A stretch of 44,909 bases of DNA, taken from an uncultured Anaerolineaceae bacterium (lineage in GTDB: Bacteria > Chloroflexota > Anaerolineae > Anaerolineales > Anaerolineaceae). Below the pieces are notes generated by a model. It saw only the letters and a program-made list of their open reading frames with translations. It made no database searches and was not told the origin of the DNA. The position numbers and the translations under genes were made by a program. The DNA is taken from contig CALCNO010000096.1 in NCBI GenBank assembly GCA_937897615.1, positions 1-44,909 on the forward strand. Reading direction: 5' to 3'. Numbering within the stretch: position 1 is the first letter of the stretch; every line of letters begins with the position of its first letter. Shown piece after piece: positions 39,805 to 44,909 of the stretch.

Positions 39805-41364
39805 TTAACTGGATACCGGTAAAGTAAAGAGAAAGCGCGACCCGCCGCCGGCAACACTTTCCACCCAGATGCTCCCCCCGTGCGCCCGGATGGCAAGCCG
39901 GCAAAAGGCCAGGCCAATGCCAAAACCCTTGGCCATCCCATCGGCTTTGAGCCGAATGAACTTTGTAAAAATGCGATCCACCTGGTCTGCGGGGATGCCC
40001 GGCCCGTGATCCTCCACCCAGACGGTCACTTCCTGCGCACCCCGTTTGGCAGAGATGGTAACGGCTGCCCGCTGCGGCGAAAACTTGATGGCGTTTTCCA
40101 GCAGGTTGACCACCACCCGGCGCAGCATTTCGCTATCCCCATTGACCTCACCAAGCGTGCCAAGAATCTCCTTGTCGATCGTGATCTGGCGGGAAATAGA
40201 GGCGGGGGTCACAATATCCACCGATTCATCGATCAACTGATTCATGTTCACCGGCTCTCTTTCCACGATCTGCTGCCCGGACTCCAGGCGATTGACATCA
40301 AGCAGAGAGCTGATCAGGCGCTGCAGGCGTTCAGAAGAGCGCTGCGCAATATCCACCAGTTGAAGAATTGAGGGGTTATTCTCTGGCAGCATGGTACGCA
40401 AAATATCCAGGCTGGAAATGACATTCGCCAAAGGTGAGCGCAAGTCGTGGTAGATCATGGCGGAAAGATCCTCGCGCAAGTCTTCCATGATCTTGCGCTC
40501 GCTGATGTCCCTGAAGATCCATTGCAGGCGCGGCTTGCCGGCAATATGGATGATCGAAACGTGAACCTCCACCGGGATCATGCCACAATCGGCGCATTGC
40601 AATTTGGCTTCGTAGGTTACCGTAACCCCCTCTTTGAGAAGGGAAAAATCCTTCCCGGTTTTTTCCAAATTTACCGCGTGCAAATCCCCGATGGTTGCCT
40701 TGGCCAGCCGGGCTTTGTCCATGCCAATGGTGAGCACCGCCTGGTGGTTCGTTTCGATGATCTGCCCGTTGAATGCGGTAATAAAGATGGGGTCAATACT
40801 GTTCTCAAAAAGGTCATGGTAGCGCCGGCCGGCCGATTCCACATCGGCATACAACTGGGCATTGCGCACCGCAATCCCAGCCAGGTCCGCAATGGCCTGC
40901 TGCAACTTAAACTGCTGGTCACTAAAAAAATGCGGTTGTGGATGAACGATGGTGAGCACGCCCACCAGCTTTTGTCGCGCCATCAGCGGTACACATAGAG
41001 CGGAATGGGCAGACTGCGGGTCGTTGGCCTGCCCCGGGCGCATCAGCCAGCGCTCGTCAGTTGACGTGTCATTGATCAATGCTGCTGCTTTATGCTGAAT
41101 CACCCAGCCCGCCAGACCAGAGGCTACCACATCCTGCATTTGCGAGACCGAATGCGGGGCAAGTTTTCCGTCATAGAGAATGGCTGCATCTACCGGTTTG
41201 CCAGTCTCATCCAGCACAACCAGGCTGGCACGCTCCGCTCCCAAATTCTGCGTGGTGATTAACAGGATACGCGCCAACACCTTATGCAGGTCAAGCGTTG
41301 TGGCCAATTCGCGGCTGACGCTGAACAACACTTCAAGCGCAGATCGATTAACATCCTGGTCCAT
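39805..41364 (-). CDS. soluble GAF-PAS histidine kinase
   Basis: The 519-aa kinase has no membrane helix. A GAF domain (about 20-170), a PAS domain (about 180-290), HisKA with His306 in MIYHDLRSPLANV and HATPase_c with NLLENAIKFSP and DHGPGIPADQ follow in order. The PAS domain contains the pair CADCG, possibly redox-active or metal-binding. No response regulator is encoded next to it. It lies in the operon 9 nt after the threonine synthase-like gene and 20 nt before the MBL gene. Confidence 0.92.
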   Translation of the reverse strand: MDQDVNRSALEVLFSVSRELATTLDLHKVLARILLITTQNLGAERASLVVLDETGKPVDAAILYDGKLAPHSVSQMQDVVASGLAGWVIQHKAAALINDTSTDERWLMRPGQANDPQSAHSALCVPLMARQKLVGVLTIVHPQPHFFSDQQFKLQQAIADLAGIAVRNAQLYADVESAGRRYHDLFENSIDPIFITAFNGQIIETNHQAVLTIGMDKARLAKATIGDLHAVNLEKTGKDFSLLKEGVTVTYEAKLQCADCGMIPVEVHVSIIHIAGKPRLQWIFRDISERKIMEDLREDLSAMIYHDLRSPLANVISSLDILRTMLPENNPSILQLVDIAQRSSERLQRLISSLLDVNRLESGQQIVEREPVNMNQLIDESVDIVTPASISRQITIDKEILGTLGEVNGDSEMLRRVVVNLLENAIKFSPQRAAVTISAKRGAQEVTVWVEDHGPGIPADQVDRIFTKFIRLKADGMAKGFGIGLAFCRLAIRAHGGSIWVESVAGGGSRFLFTLPVSS

Positions 41365-41373
41365 ATGGCCTCG

Positions 41374-42528
41374 TTAAGTTACATACTTCAATCCACTACC
41401 TGTGTTAAAGAGAACAACTCGCTCACTTGATTGTATCCAATCTTGCGCCAAAAGGTGACGGTAGGCTGCCAGGGTGGCCGCCCCTTCCGGGGCGGCGAAG
41501 ATTCCCTCAGCGGCTGCCAGCTCCTTTTGCGAAGCCAGAATTTCCTCATCGGTAACCGCAATGGCCGCTCCATTGCTATCGCGCAGCACCTGCAAAATGA
41601 GACGGTCGGCAAACACTGCCGGCACACGCAGGCCAGAAGCCACCGTGAACGCATTTTGCCATACTTCGCAGCGCTCTGCTCCCGAATGAAAAGCCCTGAC
41701 CACCGGCGCGCAGCCCTCGGCCTGAACGCTGACCATGCGCGGACGCTCCGGCCCAATCCAGCCCAGCTTCTCCAATTCCGCAAAGGCTTTCCACATTCCC
41801 ACCAGCCCGGTGCCGCCGCCGGTGGGGTAAATGATCACATCGGGCAGTTCCCAGCCAAAAGCCTCTGCCAGTTCAAACCCCATCGTTTTCTTGCCTTCCA
41901 CGCGGTAAGGTTCTTTGAAGGTGGAAACATCAAACCAGCCGTGCTGCTGCGCCGCTTCGCGCGCCAGGCGGCCGGCCTCATTGATCAGCCCATGCACCAG
42001 CACAAGGTCCGCACCGGCCAGGCGCACCTCCACTTGGTTCGCCAGAGGGGTGTCTTCCGGCATGAACACATGTGCCTTGCAGCCGGCGCGGGCAGCGTAG
42101 GCCGCCAGCGCACCGCCGGCATTTCCCGCGGTGGGGATAACAAATTCACGCAGCCCCAATTCCAGCGCTTTTGAAACCGCCACCACCATCCCGCGTGCTT
42201 TAAAGGATGCTGTGGCATTGGTGGATTCATCTTTGATGAACAGGTTGGATACTCCCAGCTTGAGCGCCAGATTATCCGCCGGCAAAAGCGGTGTATCCCC
42301 TTCTCCCAGCGTGAGGAAGTGCTCAGCATCATCTACCGGCAACAGCTCATGCCAGCGCCAGATGCCGCGCGCACGCCGGCTCACTTGCTGCCGTTCCAGT
42401 TGTATGAGCGAAAGGTCATACTGAGCAAGGATGGGGGAAGCACAACCAGCGCAAAAGGTTTGCGGCAATTGCGGATCGAATATTGCCCTGCAAACAGGAC
42501 AAACGAGTGTAAAACGCGAAGCCAACAT
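41374..42528 (-). CDS. threonine synthase-like PLP enzyme
   Basis: The 384-aa protein has an N-terminal zinc ribbon (C10, C13, C26, C29) and a PLP fold type II domain with LGEGDTPLLP, the PLP lysine Lys110 in NATASFKARGM and the PLP-phosphate loop in PTAGNAGGALAAYAA. Threonine synthases usually have NPTGSFKDRG, so the site is slightly changed; a related beta-replacing enzyme is possible. It heads a five-gene operon. The TGCTATACT box ends 8 nt before the ATG, which indicates a leaderless mRNA. Confidence 0.87.
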   Translation of the reverse strand: MLASRFTLVCPVCRAIFDPQLPQTFCAGCASPILAQYDLSLIQLERQQVSRRARGIWRWHELLPVDDAEHFLTLGEGDTPLLPADNLALKLGVSNLFIKDESTNATASFKARGMVVAVSKALELGLREFVIPTAGNAGGALAAYAARAGCKAHVFMPEDTPLANQVEVRLAGADLVLVHGLINEAGRLAREAAQQHGWFDVSTFKEPYRVEGKKTMGFELAEAFGWELPDVIIYPTGGGTGLVGMWKAFAELEKLGWIGPERPRMVSVQAEGCAPVVRAFHSGAERCEVWQNAFTVASGLRVPAVFADRLILQVLRDSNGAAIAVTDEEILASQKELAAAEGIFAAPEGAATLAAYRHLLAQDWIQSSERVVLFNTGSGLKYVT

Positions 42529-42536
42529 TATAAATT

Positions 42537-42545
42537 AGTATAGCA
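42537..42545 (-). promoter_or_regulatory. extended -10 box, leaderless start of the threonine synthase-like operon
   Basis: TGCTATACT on the minus strand has the TGn extension. Eight nt separate it from the ATG at 42528, exactly the spacing seen at the VanW gene. No ribosome site is present. Confidence 0.55.
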
Positions 42546-42647
42546 TGCCATCCCGGCGCCGCAAAAAAATCCCAGCAAATGGGGATCGTTTATCGCCCCC
42601 CTCAAAAACCTGGCCGTTTGACAACCTTTTGCGCTGTTTTGCCTCGC

Positions 42648-42676
42648 TTGACCATCTCTACCGGCAGTGTTATGAT
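42648..42676 (+). promoter_or_regulatory. promoter of the LysM/M23 peptidase gene (TTGACC-17-TATGAT)
   Basis: TTGACC (42648-42653), a 17-nt spacer and TATGAT (42671-42676). The start codon is 18 nt further, so the leader would be about 10 nt. Confidence 0.65.
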
Positions 42677-42693
42677 TTTTTTTCGAGGTGAAA

Positions 42694-43905
42694 ATGGAAT
42701 CGAATCATACCCCCCTTCCCGAGGCACCACGCGAGGAGGGGAAAGAAACAAACGGTAACGAAGTTCAACGCGAAAAACCACAAGCCTTATCCACCGGACA
42801 GTTATGGAACCGCCTGCTGCGGTTTGGCCTGGGAGAATCTACTTTGCGCACCGGCACGATCATCGCCACCGGCTTGCTGGTGCTGCTGGTCGTATGGGTA
42901 ATGGGCACTTACTTCATTAAAGGACAAAAGAATAGCAGCGTTGCAACCCCCACCACAGAAAGCCTGGCGGTCCTGCCCACTTTGCCTTCTGCGAGCGTTG
43001 CCAAAGTTTTCAGCGCCAGCGATTTTTCCATCAGCCGCGCGGCAGATTACCATACCAACCAGCCTGCCAAACCCCGCAATGACATCATTGAGTATGTTGT
43101 CGAAAAGGGCGATACCATCTTTGGCATCGCCGAAAAATTCGGCTTGCAGCCGGAATGGGTGCTTTGGAGCAACAAGCACATCCTGGGCGACAACCCGGCC
43201 TTCATTAAAGAGGGAATGGTTTTACTGATCCCGCCTTTCCAGGGCGTGGTACACCAGTGGGTCGCCGGGGTGGATGGCCTCAATGGCGTTGCCAAGGGTA
43301 CCAACGGGAATGTTGACCAAATCCTGGATTGGCCGTGGAACCACCTTGACCGTGCCACTATCGGCGATTATTCCATGCCCAACATTCCGGATGGGAAACT
43401 CATTTTCATTCCGCATGGCACCGGGCAGTTTACCGACTGGCTGCCAACCTTTTCCCGCGATAACCCTGCTGCTGCTCAGATCATGGGGCCGGGATACTGC
43501 GGCCAGGTCTACGATGGCCCAATCGGAAACGGCACGTTCATCTGGCCAACCACCGAAACCTGGCTGTCTGGCTACGACTACAGCCCCAGCACCAACCACT
43601 TCGGCATTGACATCGCCGGCAAGATCGGCAACATCATCTACGCTGTGGATGACGGCGTGGTGGTGTACTCCGGCTGGAACAACTACGGCTACGGCAACCT
43701 GATCGTGGTGGATCACGGCAACGGCTGGCAATCGGTTTATGCCCACCTGGATCAAACCCTTAAAGGCTGCGGCGACTATGTCTTCCAGGGTGAACAAATT
43801 GCCACGCTGGGCACCACCGGTAATTCCTCTGGCCCTCACCTGCACTTTGAACTGCGCACCACGGCTGGCCAAAAGGTCAACCCGTGGGACTTTTTGATCC
43901 ACTAG
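42694..43905 (+). CDS. membrane-anchored LysM and M23 peptidase-domain protein
   Basis: The 403-aa protein has one membrane helix (about 46-68), a LysM domain (about 135-185: IEYVVEKGDTIFGIAEKFG) and a C-terminal M23 peptidase domain (about 295-400). In the latter His302 and Asp306 (HFGID) and His384 in the HLH motif (382-384) provide the zinc site. Such proteins cut peptide cross-links in peptidoglycan or activate amidases. Start ATG 42694 with GAGGTGA is preferred to GTG 42688. A C-rich terminator follows at 43924-43948. Confidence 0.93.
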   Translation: MESNHTPLPEAPREEGKETNGNEVQREKPQALSTGQLWNRLLRFGLGESTLRTGTIIATGLLVLLVVWVMGTYFIKGQKNSSVATPTTESLAVLPTLPSASVAKVFSASDFSISRAADYHTNQPAKPRNDIIEYVVEKGDTIFGIAEKFGLQPEWVLWSNKHILGDNPAFIKEGMVLLIPPFQGVVHQWVAGVDGLNGVAKGTNGNVDQILDWPWNHLDRATIGDYSMPNIPDGKLIFIPHGTGQFTDWLPTFSRDNPAAAQIMGPGYCGQVYDGPIGNGTFIWPTTETWLSGYDYSPSTNHFGIDIAGKIGNIIYAVDDGVVVYSGWNNYGYGNLIVVDHGNGWQSVYAHLDQTLKGCGDYVFQGEQIATLGTTGNSSGPHLHFELRTTAGQKVNPWDFLIH

Positions 43906-43923
43906 TCTTTTAGCACAAGCTTT

Positions 43924-43948
43924 CACTTCCCCGCCAGGCGGGGAAGTG
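43924..43948 (+). terminator. intrinsic terminator after the LysM/M23 gene
   Basis: CACTTCCCCGC and its inverse form an 11-bp stem with a 3-nt loop. The following sequence (ATGTTTAAG) is only moderately T-rich. Confidence 0.7.
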
Positions 43949-43982
43949 ATGTTTAAGGGTGAAAATAATCTGCGGCACTCGG

Positions 43983-43988
43983 TATAAT
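43983..43988 (+). promoter_or_regulatory. -10 box of amrB
   Basis: A consensus TATAAT lies 22 nt before the ATG, with a GAGGTGA ribosome site at 44001-44007 between. No clear -35 box is found. Confidence 0.45.
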
Positions 43989-44010
43989 GAAATCATTCAA
44001 GAGGTGATCT

Positions 44011-44853
44011 ATGCGAGAGTTTTCAGCAGTGCGCCCCTCACCCATTGCGGGGTCATGGTACCCCGGCAGGGCAGACACCCTGACAGCCGAGATACAAACC
44101 TATCTCCGGCAGGCAAAACCCCCGGCGCTGGAGGGGCGTGTTTACGGATTGATTGCGCCTCATGCCGGTTACTTTTATTCCGGCGCTACAGCCGCATACG
44201 CCTACCGCAGCGTGCAGGGCCAGAAGTTCGATGTTTGCGCTGTCCTTTCCCCACTGCACGATTACCAGCCGTTTGAACTGCTCACCAGCGCTCATAAGTC
44301 CTACGTCACGCCGCTGGGAGAGATCCCCATTGACGAGGACCTGGTTTCCTCCGTTGAGGGGGGCTTCCAGCGCGACAAGGTTCCCTCATTGCAGTGCATT
44401 GCCAACGACCGCGAACATTCACTGGAGATCCAACTGCCTTTCTTGCAGGTTGCCCTGGCTGCGCCGTTCAGGCTGCTGCCGATCATGGTGCGCACCCACG
44501 ATGCGGCGATCCTGAAAGCCGCCGCCGAGGTGATTGCCGAAACATTGGTAGGGCGGCGTGCATTGATCGTGGCCAGCACCGATCTTTCTCACTTTTACCC
44601 GCTAAGCATTGCCAACACGCTGGATCTGCACATGACGGCGCGCTTCAGCAGTTTCGATCCTCAGGGTGTTCTGGATGCGGAAGCGCACCAGGAAGGCTTT
44701 GCCTGTGGAGCCGGAGCGGTAGCACTGGCGTTGTGGGCCACCCAGGCAATGGGCGCCAAAAAGGTCACTCTATTGCACCACACCACCTCCGCAGAGGCCT
44801 CGGGGGATTCCTCCAGTGTGGTTGGCTATGCTGCTGCGGCCATCACCGGATAA
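44011..44853 (+). CDS. amrB: AmmeMemoRadiSam system protein B (MEMO-like)
   Basis: The 280-aa protein has the MEMO fold signatures AGSWYPG near the start, LIAPHAGYFYSG with His51, LSPLHDY with His83, the NDREHSLEIQLPFLQ segment, STDLSHFYP with His194 and FACGAGAVALAL with Cys232. His51, His83 and Cys232 align by pattern with the metal-binding His49, His81 and Cys244 of human MEMO1. It is the partner of the radical SAM gene at 15645-16700. The AMMECR1 partner is not in the window. priA follows 6 nt later. Confidence 0.92.
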   Translation: MREFSAVRPSPIAGSWYPGRADTLTAEIQTYLRQAKPPALEGRVYGLIAPHAGYFYSGATAAYAYRSVQGQKFDVCAVLSPLHDYQPFELLTSAHKSYVTPLGEIPIDEDLVSSVEGGFQRDKVPSLQCIANDREHSLEIQLPFLQVALAAPFRLLPIMVRTHDAAILKAAAEVIAETLVGRRALIVASTDLSHFYPLSIANTLDLHMTARFSSFDPQGVLDAEAHQEGFACGAGAVALALWATQAMGAKKVTLLHHTTSAEASGDSSSVVGYAAAAITG

Positions 44854-44859
44854 CGCTGC

Positions 44860-44909
44860 ATGAGTTCCTACGCGCGCATCTCGGTCAACATTGCTCAGGT
44901 CTCAGGGGT
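44860..44909 (+). CDS. priA: primosomal protein N' (PriA), first codons only
   Basis: The last 50 nt code for a start codon followed by SSYARISVNIAQVSG, the typical N-terminus of the PriA 3'-DNA-binding domain (compare VNVPQVSGVFDY-type starts). The gene continues outside the window. It follows amrB by 6 nt, so the two are probably in one transcript. Confidence 0.75.
   Translation, partial: MSSYARISVNIAQVSG

Noticed and set aside
39784..39904. Longer N-terminus of the degenerate MBL protein
   Set aside because: It would overlap the kinase gene by 100 nt and gives a Cys/Arg-rich extension with no family match; ATG 39784 has an AGAGG site.

Overview
The window is chromosomal DNA of a bacterium, most likely a Chloroflexota of the Anaerolineae type. 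The evidence is a 5' 16S rRNA end of that general style, secreted proteins with Thr/Pro-rich tails, VanW and LCP wall proteins, an AmmeMemoRadiSam pair and F420-type enzymes. The assignment is an inference, because only about 466 nt of 16S is present. Gene density is high. I see no phage, IS element, CRISPR array or plasmid gene.

Layout. 1-950: the 5' part of 16S rRNA on the minus strand, with a 440-nt leader and three tandem sigma70-like promoters. 1.05-4.8 kb: wall-associated VanW protein, Trm112-like protein and LCP protein (plus strand). 4.8-7.7 kb: urocanase followed by two paralogous membrane-anchored proteins (minus). 7.7-12.8 kb: a Yip1 / ABC ATPase / CARDB secreted protein / MacB-like permease / Ddn-like flavoprotein operon (minus). 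12.9-17.4 kb: a HicB-like/DinB fusion, a Cys-rich secreted protein with a lysozyme-like segment, the AmmeMemoRadiSam radical SAM enzyme and a small HExxH zincin. 17.4-20.6 kb: a minus-strand run with a membrane-anchored Mrr-like nuclease, an UPF0173 hydrolase, a DinB protein and a double winged-helix protein. 20.8-23.4 kb: NfeD, slipin, an acetyltransferase and a SWIM zinc-finger protein (plus). 23.4-25.6 kb: a YcaQ/AlkX-like DNA glycosylase and a LuxR-type HTH fused to a membrane domain. 25.7-27.7 kb: a self-contained ABC / YtrA-type GntR operon with a clear promoter-operator. 27.7-31.1 kb: a KstD-like flavoprotein and a CrtC/AttH-like lipocalin divergent from a TetR regulator. 31.1-34.6 kb: a HEAT-like protein, a degenerate tandem repeat built from the end of tRNA-Ser, tRNA-Ser(CGA), a beta-CASP RNase and RNase D. 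34.7-36.8 kb: a two-component system. 36.9-37.7 kb: a membrane protein under a promoter carrying two matching dyads. 37.7-42.5 kb: a five-gene minus-strand operon (threonine synthase-like, GAF/PAS kinase, degenerate MBL protein, endonuclease III, histidine phosphatase). 42.6-44.9 kb: a LysM/M23 peptidase, the MEMO-like AmmeMemoRadiSam B protein and the first codons of priA.

Cross-cutting signals. Several genes are preceded by an extended -10 box (TGnTAtaaT), and at three genes a TATAAT-like box ends only 6-8 nt before the ATG, which predicts leaderless mRNAs. Other control candidates are an 11-bp inverted repeat that can hide the ribosome site of the nuclease gene, a promoter-terminator leader in front of the SWIM gene, and paired operators upstream of the 37.6-kb membrane protein. 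The least explained pieces are the tRNA-derived repeat, the membrane-anchored nuclease, the CARDB-ABC cluster and the lipocalin-KstD divergon.
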